NCBI GenBank assembly: GCA_009774155.1
Contig: VSNE01000196.1
Span: 1 to 5,523, forward strand
Reading direction: 5' to 3'
Length of the DNA stretch: 5,523 bases
DNA from: Lachnospiraceae bacterium
GTDB taxonomy: Bacteria > Bacillota > Clostridia > Lachnospirales > Lachnospiraceae
The notes beneath the pieces are model-generated. The model saw nothing but the letters and a program-made list of their open reading frames with translations, ran no database searches and was not told the DNA's origin. Below are positions 1 to 5,523 of the stretch, in pieces. A program made the translations under genes and the position numbers. Within the stretch, counting starts at the first letter, position 1; each line of letters starts with the position of its first letter.

Positions 1-7
1 GCATATC

Positions 8-58
8 AAAGGAGATATTACCGGGCAAAAATAACGGCCCGGCAATATCTCCTTTTTT
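8..58 (+). terminator. Strong intrinsic terminator or attenuator hairpin upstream of amt
   Basis: Bases 8-25 pair with 38-55 over 18 positions with a single A-C mismatch (20/43). One further C-G pair (26/37) closes a 10-base loop. The stem is followed directly by a run of T ending at 58, the classic intrinsic terminator form on the + strand. It either ends a gene lying before the window or sits inside the amt leader as an attenuator: only 40 bases separate it from the amt ATG, leaving little room for a separate promoter. The hairpin itself is read directly; which of the two roles it has cannot be decided here because only 7 bases precede it. Confidence 0.9.
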
Positions 59-98
59 ATTCTATTCTACAAACTCAAAGAAATGAGGAGGAACTATT

Positions 99-1847
99 AT
101 GACTGAAGAAATTATGAATGCTGTCAATAGCCAGTTGTTTGCAGTCTGGTTTTTGATTGGCGCTGCCCTCGTGTTCTGGATGCAGGCAGGCTTTGCCATG
201 GTGGAAGCAGGCTTCACCCGCGCGAAAAACTCCGGCAATATCCTGATGAAGAACCTGATGGACTTCTGTATCGGTACTATTGTATTTATCCTGATCGGAT
301 TCGGTCTGCTGCTGGGAGAAGATATCATGGGCTTTATCGGTAAACCGGGCTTTGATATTTTTACCGGCTACTCAAATTTTGACTGGTCTAATTTCGTATT
401 TAACCTGGTATTCTGTGCAACCACGGCCACTATCGTATCCGGGGCAATGGCTGAGAGAACCAAATTTCTTTCCTATTGTATCTATTCCGGTATTATTTCC
501 GCTGTTATCTATCCGATAGAAGCACACTGGATCTGGGGCGGCGGCTGGCTGTCACAGATGGGCTTCCATGATTTTGCCGGTTCCTGCGCTATCCACATGG
601 TCGGCGGTATCTCGGCGCTGATCGGCGCCGCCATTCTCGGGCCGCGTATCGGAAAATTTGAAAAGGACAAATCCGGCAGGATTGTAAAGGTAAATGCGTT
701 TCCCGGACACAATCTCCCGATTGGCTGCCTTGGCGTATTCATCCTCTGGCTTGGCTGGTACGGCTTTAACGGCGCCGCTGCAACTTCTGTGGAACAGCTT
801 GGCTCCATTTTCCTGACCACGACGGTTGCTCCTGCTATCGCGACTGTCGTATGTATGGTCTTTACATGGATCAAATACGGCAAACCTGATGTATCCATGT
901 GTCTGAACGCTTCTCTGGCTGGTTTGGTTGGCATTACCGCTTCCTGCGACGTGACAGACTGCGCGGGCGCGGCCGCAGTCGGAATCGTCTCCGGTCTTCT
1001 TGTGGTCTTCGGCGTATGGCTGCTGGATAATGTACTGCATATTGACGATCCGGTAGGAGCAGTTGCGGTTCACTGTTTAAACGGCATGTGGGGTACTGTC
1101 GCAGTCGGTCTTTTTGCTACCACCTCCGCGCCGGGCAACGATACCTATACCGGTCTGTTCTACGGCGGAGGCTTCCGCCTGCTCGGCCTTCAGATTTTCG
1201 GTATGTTTGCTGTCATTATATGGACGGCTGTGACTATCACCGCCGCATTCCTGTTTATCCGTGCAACTGTCGGGCTTCGTGTCACAGAGGAAGAAGAAAT
1301 TATCGGTCTGGATGCGACTGAGCATGGACTTCCGTCTGCATATGCCGGATTCAGTATCATGGATATTTCCAATACCATGACTATGGAAATCAATGAAAAC
1401 ACCCACCTCGGAAACGAGGATTATGCAACTGCTTCCGCAGCCCAGAGGGACGCTTCCGTAAAGGTTATCACCACTCCCTCTGTCTCCTCCTCCGGTATTT
1501 ACAAGGTGGCTGTCATCGCAAAGCTGTCCAGATATGATTTGTTAAAGAAAGCGATGAACGACATTGGTGTAACCGGTATGACTGTAACTCAGGTAATGGG
1601 CTGCGGCGTACAGAAAGGAGCCGGCGAGAGATACCGCGGAGTTGAGCTGGATGCCACTCTGCTTCCAAAGGTAAAGGTGGAAGTCATTGTCGGCAACATC
1701 CCGGTTGAAACTGTCATCGAAGCTGCGAAAAAAGCGCTCTACACCGGTCATATCGGCGACGGCAAAATTTTTGTCTACAATGTGGATAAGGTCATTAAGG
1801 TACGCACCGGCGAAGAAGATCTGGCAGCCCTTATGGATCTGGAATAA
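99..1847 (+). CDS. amt: Ammonium transporter (Amt) fused to a C-terminal P-II (GlnK-like) domain
   Basis: A 582-aa inner-membrane ammonium channel with its own P-II regulator attached. The Amt part (about 1-418) has 11 predicted membrane helices starting at residue 11. By alignment to E. coli AmtB it keeps the outer gate and site residues F105, W146 and F223, structural D158, and the twin pore histidines H166 and H325. AmtB Ser219 is replaced by A227. The conserved cytoplasmic tail (GLDATEHG) precedes a polar linker of about 45 residues. Residues 467-576 form a full P-II fold: T-loop about 502-524 with Q505, Y512, R513 and K524, and the nucleotide-binding stretch T549-G550 and GDGK 553-556, then K567 and R569. 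R513 corresponds to the GlnK arginine that plugs the AmtB pore, so self-gating in response to ATP/ADP and 2-oxoglutarate is a reasonable inference. The uridylylation tyrosine (GlnK Tyr51) is L517. The start is set by GAGGAGGAA at 85-93. No Shine-Dalgarno-preceded start that would release a free P-II was seen. Confidence 0.97.
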   Translation: MTEEIMNAVNSQLFAVWFLIGAALVFWMQAGFAMVEAGFTRAKNSGNILMKNLMDFCIGTIVFILIGFGLLLGEDIMGFIGKPGFDIFTGYSNFDWSNFVFNLVFCATTATIVSGAMAERTKFLSYCIYSGIISAVIYPIEAHWIWGGGWLSQMGFHDFAGSCAIHMVGGISALIGAAILGPRIGKFEKDKSGRIVKVNAFPGHNLPIGCLGVFILWLGWYGFNGAAATSVEQLGSIFLTTTVAPAIATVVCMVFTWIKYGKPDVSMCLNASLAGLVGITASCDVTDCAGAAAVGIVSGLLVVFGVWLLDNVLHIDDPVGAVAVHCLNGMWGTVAVGLFATTSAPGNDTYTGLFYGGGFRLLGLQIFGMFAVIIWTAVTITAAFLFIRATVGLRVTEEEEIIGLDATEHGLPSAYAGFSIMDISNTMTMEINENTHLGNEDYATASAAQRDASVKVITTPSVSSSGIYKVAVIAKLSRYDLLKKAMNDIGVTGMTVTQVMGCGVQKGAGERYRGVELDATLLPKVKVEVIVGNIPVETVIEAAKKALYTGHIGDGKIFVYNVDKVIKVRTGEEDLAALMDLE

Positions 1848-1886
1848 ATTACAGGACAATTCTAACCAAATGCCCACCAAAGGCAT

Positions 1887-1933
1887 AAAAAACTCCTTTT
1901 GCCGTACAGCAAGACCGGCAAAAGGAGTTTTTT
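1887..1933. terminator. Bidirectional intrinsic terminator between convergent genes
   Basis: Bases 1887-1904 pair perfectly with 1916-1933 (18 bp, 11-base loop). The outer six pairs are A on the left and T on the right, so each strand reads a GC-containing stem followed by a T tract. It lies 39 bases after the amt stop and 30 bases after the stop of the converging cotJC-like gene, so it probably serves both. A small 5-bp hairpin (1870-1886) abuts it on the amt side. Confidence 0.93.
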
Positions 1934-1963
1934 GATTGATACAGGCAGTTGTCAGCTTTCCTG

Positions 1964-2521
1964 TTATTTATCGCAGCCGCAGCCTCCATTATTACCTGCG
2001 ATCCCTGTGTCAAATTCGGGATTCATAATATAGAAGTTTCTCGAATCCAGATGCTCCTGAGTAATCCGAAGGGCTTCACCGAAACGCTGGAAATGCACAA
2101 CCTCCCTTGCGCGGAGGAATCGAAGCGGATCTGCCACTTCCGGATCTTTTACCAGACGAAGCAGGTTATCGTAAGTTGTTCTTGCCTTCTGTTCTGCCGC
2201 CATATCTTCAAACAGATCCGTGATAATATCACCTTTGGACTGATATTCACAGGCATTATGCGGAATCCCCGCCGCTGCTGTAGGCCACAGCGCTATTGTA
2301 TGGTCCACATAGTATTTATCAAATCCAGAAGCCTTTAGCTCCTCCATTGTCATATTTCTTGTCAACTGATGCACAATAGCGCAAATCATCTCCAAATGTG
2401 CCAGCTCTTCCGTTCCGATATCAGTCAGTGTCGCCATACATTCTTTATAAGGCATTGTATATCTTTGCGCCAGATATCTCATGCTGGCGCTGAGTTCTCC
2501 ATCCGGACCGCCGGATTGCAA
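1964..2521 (-). CDS. cotJC: CotJC-like spore coat / manganese-catalase family protein, N-terminally short
   Basis: Ferritin-like four-helix protein of the CotJC/Mn-catalase family, expected in the inner spore coat; some members break down hydrogen peroxide at a two-manganese centre. Counting from the TTG at 2521 (185 aa), all five ligands of Lactobacillus Mn-catalase have counterparts: E9 (GGPDGEL), E39 and H42 (TEELAHLEM), E110 (AAEQKA) and H143 (REVVHFQRF). The E110-H143 spacing of 33 matches the family. The C-terminal NFY-NPEFD segment is typical of clostridial CotJC; the tail ends in a Gly/Cys patch. Odd points: family members normally have about 30 residues before GGPDGEL, here there are three. 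The TTG has no Shine-Dalgarno sequence. An in-frame TAG lies six codons upstream, ending the preceding ORF in the same frame. It may start by reinitiation, depend on readthrough, or be a damaged gene. The next ATG (residue 14) would lose ligand E9. Confidence 0.8.
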   Translation of the reverse strand: MQSGGPDGELSASMRYLAQRYTMPYKECMATLTDIGTEELAHLEMICAIVHQLTRNMTMEELKASGFDKYYVDHTIALWPTAAAGIPHNACEYQSKGDIITDLFEDMAAEQKARTTYDNLLRLVKDPEVADPLRFLRAREVVHFQRFGEALRITQEHLDSRNFYIMNPEFDTGIAGNNGGCGCDK

Positions 2522-2539
2522 AAGGATAGGATAACGGAA

Positions 2540-2734
2540 CTATCTCTTCAGGAACCGCTCCCACTCCTGAAGATGCTGGGCATAATAGCAGTCCATTCGT
2601 TTTTCCAGATTTTCTGTCAACCGCTTCTGAAGCTGCGCTCTCTCCTGCCCGGACATTTCTTCAAAAGAACAGATACTTCCATCCTCAGACTCTGCCGCAG
2701 ACGGCAACCCCTTTAATTCTGCTGCTCTTCCCAT
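2540..2734 (-). CDS. Small hypothetical protein in the cotJC transcription unit
   Basis: A 64-aa product I do not recognise. The start is fixed at the ATG at 2734 by AAAGGGAG at 2743-2750 with 8-base spacing. A GTG 33 bases further upstream lacks such a site. The sequence is polar and highly charged: an N-terminal part rich in Ala, Ser and Glu, then from about residue 24 a predicted continuous helix with many Glu, Lys, Arg and Gln, ending in WERFLKR. Cysteines are at 22 and 49; there is no signal peptide or membrane segment. It occupies the place of cotJB in a cotJAB-C operon but I see no convincing CotJB similarity. Its TAG stop is 18 bases before the cotJC-like TTG and in the same frame, so it could be a separate small coat component or the N-terminal part of a longer reading frame broken by the TAG. 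Confidence 0.6.
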   Translation of the reverse strand: MGRAAELKGLPSAAESEDGSICSFEEMSGQERAQLQKRLTENLEKRMDCYYAQHLQEWERFLKR

Positions 2735-2755
2735 CCGTAAAACTCCCTTTTCTTT

Positions 2756-2782
2756 TATCCTATGCACAGATACCCGTAAAGT
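2756..2782 (-). promoter_or_regulatory. Candidate sigma-K (late mother-cell) promoter for the cotJC unit
   Basis: Reading the minus strand, AC at 2782-2781 is followed by exactly 16 bases and then CATAGGATA (2764-2756). This fits the published sigma-K consensus AC-N16/17-CATANNNTA at every fixed position. The -10 also resembles sigma-E (CATACAAT, 6 of 8), the factor that reads cotJ in Bacillus subtilis. The predicted start of transcription near 2750 would leave a leader of about 15 bases, close to the ribosome binding site, which is short and is the main reason for caution. Confidence 0.45.
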
Positions 2783-2814
2783 AAAACAGAAAGTACATTG
2801 CTGTACTTCCTGTT
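2783..2814 (-). terminator. Moderate intrinsic terminator after adhE
   Basis: Bases 2785-2789 pair with 2810-2814 and 2791-2797 with 2802-2808, separated by one mismatch (2790/2809) and closed by a 4-base loop. On the minus strand the 3' arm runs into TTTT-AC-TTT, a weak T tract. It sits 17 bases past the adhE stop, so it most likely ends adhE transcription. Its AT-rich stem suggests incomplete termination, so some reading into the small ORF and cotJC is possible. Confidence 0.6.
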
Positions 2815-2830
2815 AAATCTTACTATAACA

Positions 2831-5449
2831 TTAACCCTCGTGATATGCTTTCAGATAAATCTCTTTCATCTCGGACATCAGCGGGTATCTCGGATTTGCA
2901 CCTGTACACTGGTCATTGAAGGCGTTCTCCACCATCTCGTCCAGAGTAGCCATGAAATCCTCTTCCTTGATTCCGTATTCTTTAATCGTTCTCTTGATGC
3001 CAACCGTCGCCTTCAGATCTGCAATCGCTTTAATGAAGTTCTCGAATACTTCATCGTCATTCCTGCCCTTGATTCCGACGAATCTTGCTACTTCACAATA
3101 TCTTTCCTTCGCATGCGGATACGGATACTGTGAGAAGGTTCCCATCTTCACCGGAGCCGGATCTGCATTATAGCGCATAACTAACTCAATCAGAAGAGCG
3201 TTTGCAATGCCGTGCGGCAGATGATGATAAGCGCCCAGCTTATGAGCCATGGAGTGACAGATACCGAGGAACGCATTTGCGAATGCCATACCAGCCATAG
3301 TGGATGCATTTGCCATCTTTTCCCTCGCAACCGGATCGGCCGCACCCTTCTCATAAGCACGCGGCAGATATTCAAAGATATTCTTTGCCGCCATCAGTGC
3401 AAGGCCATCTGTATAGTCTGTTGCCATGATAGAAGCATATGCTTCAAGCGCATGGGTCAGGGCATCGATACCGGAAGCACTGGTCAGGCCCTTAGGCTGA
3501 TTCATCATGAAATCCGTGTCAATAATAGCCATATTCGGCAGCAGCTCATAGTCAGCGATCGGCCACTTGGTACCTGTGTCCGCATCAGTGATAATCGCAA
3601 ACGGAGTTACCTCGGAGCCTGTACCGGAAGAAGTCGGGATAGCTACGAACATTGCCTTCTCACCCATCTTCGGGAATACATAGACTCTCTTACGGATATC
3701 CATAAAGTCCATTGCCAGATCTTCAAAATTGCACTCCGGATGCTCATACATAAGCCACATAATCTTACCGGCGTCCATAGAGGAACCGCCGCCCAGCGCG
3801 ATGATAACGTCCGGCGCAAATGCCTTTAACTGCTCTAATCCCTTGCGGGCAATCTGCAGTGTCGGATCAGGAGCCACCTCATAGAAGCATGCATGGGTAA
3901 TGCCCATCTCATCCAGCTTATCCGTAATCGGCTTCGTATATCCGTTGCTATAAAGGAATCCGTCGGTAACAATGAAGGCTTTCTTCTTATTGTAGTATGT
4001 TCTCAGCTCATCTAACGCAACCGGCAGACAGCCTTTCTTGAAGTAAACCTTCGGAGGGGTTCTGAACCAAAGCATATTCTCTCTCCTTTCAGCAACGGTC
4101 TTGATATTGATCAAATGTTTTACATTAACGTTCTCTGATACAGAGTTGCCTCCATAGGAACCACAGCCAAGAGTAAGAGACGGAGCAAGCTTGAAGTTAT
4201 ACAGGTCTCCGATTCCGCCGTGGGAAGACGGAGTATTGATAAGGATACGGCAGGTCTTCATACGTTCTGCATGCTGCGCCATCTTCTCGGTCTCTGACGG
4301 ATGTATGTACAGTGAGGAAGTATGACCGTAACCGCCGTCGGCAATCAGCTTCTCAGCCATATCCAGGGCAGTTGAAAAGTCCGGGGCTTTGTAAAGCGCC
4401 AGTACCGGAGACAGCTTTTCATGTGCAAACGGCTCTGATATATCTACAGAATCCACTTCGCCAATCAGAATCTTAGTATCTGCCGGAACTGTAAAGCCCG
4501 CCAGTTCTGCAATAACAGATGCCTTCTGTCCAACGATCTTTGCATTAACAGTGCCAGCTTCGTTCAAGATAATCTTGCGCACCTTATCCAGCTCTTCCTT
4601 ATTCAGTACATGGCAGCCGCGTTTGATAAACTCTGCTTTTACTGCCGGATAGATATCCGCAACTGCTGTTACAGACTGCTCAGATGCGCAGATCATACCA
4701 TTGTCAAATGTCTTGGAATGGATTACGGAGTACACTGCCGTCTGAATATCGCAACTGCTGTCCATAATAACCGGAGTATTCCCGGGTCCTACGCCGATTG
4801 CCGGATTGCCGGAAGAATATGCAGCCTTCACCATTCCAGGGCCGCCGGTTGCGAGAATCACATCCACGGATTTCATAATCAGATTGGACAGCTCAATAGT
4901 CGGCTCTTCCACCCAGCCGATAATACCTTCCGGCGCGCCTGCCTTAACAGCGGCCTCCAGAACAATTCTCGCCGCCTCAATCGTACATTTTTTGGCGCGC
5001 GGATGAGGGCTGATAATAATCGCATTCCTTGTCTTCAGACAGATCAGGCATTTAAAGATTGCTGTCGAGGTCGGATTTGTGGTCGGGATAACCGCGCCCA
5101 CAAGACCGACAGGCTCTGCAATCTTTTTGATTCCGTAAGCCGTGTCCTCCTCGATCACGCCGCAGGTCTTGATCCTCTTATATGCATTGTACATATACTC
5201 TGCCGCATAATGATTTTTGATAACTTTATCTTCTACCACGCCCATGCCGGTTTCTTCACAAGCCATCTTCGCCAGTGGGATACGCTGCTTATTTGCCGCC
5301 ATGGCAGCTTCAAAAAAGATTTTGTCCACCTGTTCCTGAGTAAAGGTGGCAAATACCTTCTGCGCTGCCCTCATCGCAGCGATCTTCTCCTGCAGCATTT
5401 CTGCACTGTTCATCGGTTCCGGTGCTTTTGTTGCTTCCTGTTTCGCCAT
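2831..5449 (-). CDS. adhE: Bifunctional acetaldehyde-CoA / alcohol dehydrogenase AdhE
   Basis: An 872-aa cytoplasmic enzyme reducing acetyl-CoA to acetaldehyde and then ethanol, consuming two NADH; full length for the family (E. coli AdhE 891 aa). The N-terminal CoA-acylating aldehyde dehydrogenase domain (about 15-440) has the catalytic C254 in GMICASEQ, H376, and nucleotide-binding loops at 201-205 and 220-227 (GPGNTPV). After a linker (about 441-458), the iron-dependent alcohol dehydrogenase domain (about 459-872) has GGGSSMD at 553-559. Its iron ligands D662, H666, H732 and H746 have exactly the E. coli AdhE spacing (D653, H657, H723, H737). AdhE proteins form spirosome filaments that channel acetaldehyde; that is family knowledge. 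The ATG at 5449 is set by AGGAGG at 5456-5461 with 6-base spacing. No Rex-type operator (TTGTTAA...TTAACAA) or clear promoter is visible in the 74 upstream bases. No frameshift or lost catalytic residue was seen. Specificity for acetyl-CoA over longer acyl-CoAs is inferred from the family. Confidence 0.98.
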   Translation of the reverse strand: MAKQEATKAPEPMNSAEMLQEKIAAMRAAQKVFATFTQEQVDKIFFEAAMAANKQRIPLAKMACEETGMGVVEDKVIKNHYAAEYMYNAYKRIKTCGVIEEDTAYGIKKIAEPVGLVGAVIPTTNPTSTAIFKCLICLKTRNAIIISPHPRAKKCTIEAARIVLEAAVKAGAPEGIIGWVEEPTIELSNLIMKSVDVILATGGPGMVKAAYSSGNPAIGVGPGNTPVIMDSSCDIQTAVYSVIHSKTFDNGMICASEQSVTAVADIYPAVKAEFIKRGCHVLNKEELDKVRKIILNEAGTVNAKIVGQKASVIAELAGFTVPADTKILIGEVDSVDISEPFAHEKLSPVLALYKAPDFSTALDMAEKLIADGGYGHTSSLYIHPSETEKMAQHAERMKTCRILINTPSSHGGIGDLYNFKLAPSLTLGCGSYGGNSVSENVNVKHLINIKTVAERRENMLWFRTPPKVYFKKGCLPVALDELRTYYNKKKAFIVTDGFLYSNGYTKPITDKLDEMGITHACFYEVAPDPTLQIARKGLEQLKAFAPDVIIALGGGSSMDAGKIMWLMYEHPECNFEDLAMDFMDIRKRVYVFPKMGEKAMFVAIPTSSGTGSEVTPFAIITDADTGTKWPIADYELLPNMAIIDTDFMMNQPKGLTSASGIDALTHALEAYASIMATDYTDGLALMAAKNIFEYLPRAYEKGAADPVAREKMANASTMAGMAFANAFLGICHSMAHKLGAYHHLPHGIANALLIELVMRYNADPAPVKMGTFSQYPYPHAKERYCEVARFVGIKGRNDDEVFENFIKAIADLKATVGIKRTIKEYGIKEEDFMATLDEMVENAFNDQCTGANPRYPLMSEMKEIYLKAYHEG
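4073..4089 (-). promoter_or_regulatory. Possible internal ribosome binding site and start at the AdhE domain junction
   Basis: On the minus strand AAAGGAGAG (4089-4081) lies 7 bases, counted from AAGGAG, before an in-frame ATG (4075-4073) that encodes AdhE M459. This is the first residue of the alcohol dehydrogenase half (MLWFRTPPK...). Initiation here would make a separate 414-aa iron alcohol dehydrogenase ending at 2831. The site overlaps codons for the conserved linker ERREN, so it could be a by-product of the protein sequence. Confidence 0.3.
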
Positions 5450-5494
5450 AAATAGCCTCCTTTTTGGTTATTTTATTGATACACCGCAGTAGTA

Positions 5495-5513
5495 CGGTAT
5501 TTCATCCGGTATT
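5495..5513. repeat. Short direct repeat upstream of adhE
   Basis: CGGTATT occurs at 5495-5501 and again at 5507-5513, a 12-base period, 46 bases upstream of the adhE start. Two half-sites on nearly the same face of the helix could be an operator, but 7 bases repeated once is weak evidence and the region is cut by the window end. The rest of 5450-5523 holds the adhE ribosome binding site and nothing else I can name. Confidence 0.2.
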
Positions 5514-5523
5514 CAGCATGGAC

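Noticed and set aside
509..1073. Overlapping minus-strand open frames of 141 and 173 codons opposite amt
   Set aside because: They overlap each other and the conserved Amt pore region, and their translations resemble no family I know.
1612..1640. AAAGGAG inside the P-II coding part as a start for a free P-II
   Set aside because: No ATG, GTG or TTG follows at usable spacing in the frame of the gene, and a start here would fall inside the T-loop.
1949..2338. Plus-strand open frame of 129 codons opposite the cotJC-like gene
   Set aside because: Begins just past the bidirectional terminator and is antisense to conserved di-metal ligand motifs; low-complexity, Cys-rich translation.
2540..2542. 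TAG read as pyrrolysine
   Set aside because: An in-frame amber codon with TAA at the other stops invites the idea, but nothing here shows pyl genes or a pyrrolysine insertion context, and CotJC family members do not need the residue. Kept only as a check in the findings.
3212..3829. Open frame of 205 codons on the + strand opposite the AdhE alcohol dehydrogenase domain
   Set aside because: Antisense to the iron-ligand and nucleotide-binding motifs; Cys/His-rich composition typical of a shadow frame, with no supporting homology.
4610..5455. Long open frame of 281 codons on the + strand opposite adhE
   Set aside because: It lies wholly antisense to the AdhE aldehyde dehydrogenase domain, which has all its conserved motifs. 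The antisense translation is rich in Cys, His and Arg and has no recognisable domain. It is a shadow of codon bias.
5462..5523. Rex operator or CcpA cre site upstream of adhE
   Set aside because: Such control is common for clostridial adhE, but neither a TTGTTAA...TTAACAA palindrome nor a proper cre sequence can be read in the bases available.

Overview
The window looks like chromosome from an anaerobic, endospore-forming Firmicute, most likely a clostridium of the Lachnospiraceae type. I infer this from four things: a clostridial-style Amt ammonium transporter fused to a P-II domain, a CotJC-like spore-coat/manganese-catalase protein, a bifunctional AdhE, and strong AGGAGG-type ribosome binding sites with U-tract terminators. 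No mobile element, CRISPR array, tRNA or rRNA is visible.

Layout. Bases 8-58 form a strong hairpin terminator, only 40 bases before the first gene. Bases 99-1847 (+) encode an 11-helix ammonium channel with a complete P-II signalling domain at its C-terminus. Bases 1887-1933 are a perfect 18-bp hairpin with A and T tracts on its two sides, a bidirectional terminator between convergent genes. Bases 1964-2734 (-) hold two sporulation-type reading frames. The first is a small unrecognised protein (64 aa). The second is a CotJC-like di-manganese ferritin-fold protein that lacks the usual N-terminus. They lie in the same frame, separated by one TAG codon. Bases 2756-2782 (-) match the sigma-K promoter consensus. 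Bases 2785-2814 are a modest terminator for the gene before it. Bases 2831-5449 (-) encode AdhE, an aldehyde dehydrogenase joined to an iron alcohol dehydrogenase. Bases 5450-5523 are its upstream region, cut off by the window end.

How the genes relate. They look like three independent transcription units, not a pathway: nitrogen uptake and sensing, a late-sporulation coat unit, and ethanol fermentation (acetyl-CoA to ethanol with regeneration of NAD+). I found no evidence of a wholly new system. The points most worth checking are: the Amt-P-II fusion with a T-loop lacking the uridylylation tyrosine; the hairpin that may act as an attenuator in the amt leader; the in-frame amber codon before a truncated cotJC; the sigma-K-like promoter; and a well-formed ribosome binding site inside adhE exactly at the junction of its two enzymes.
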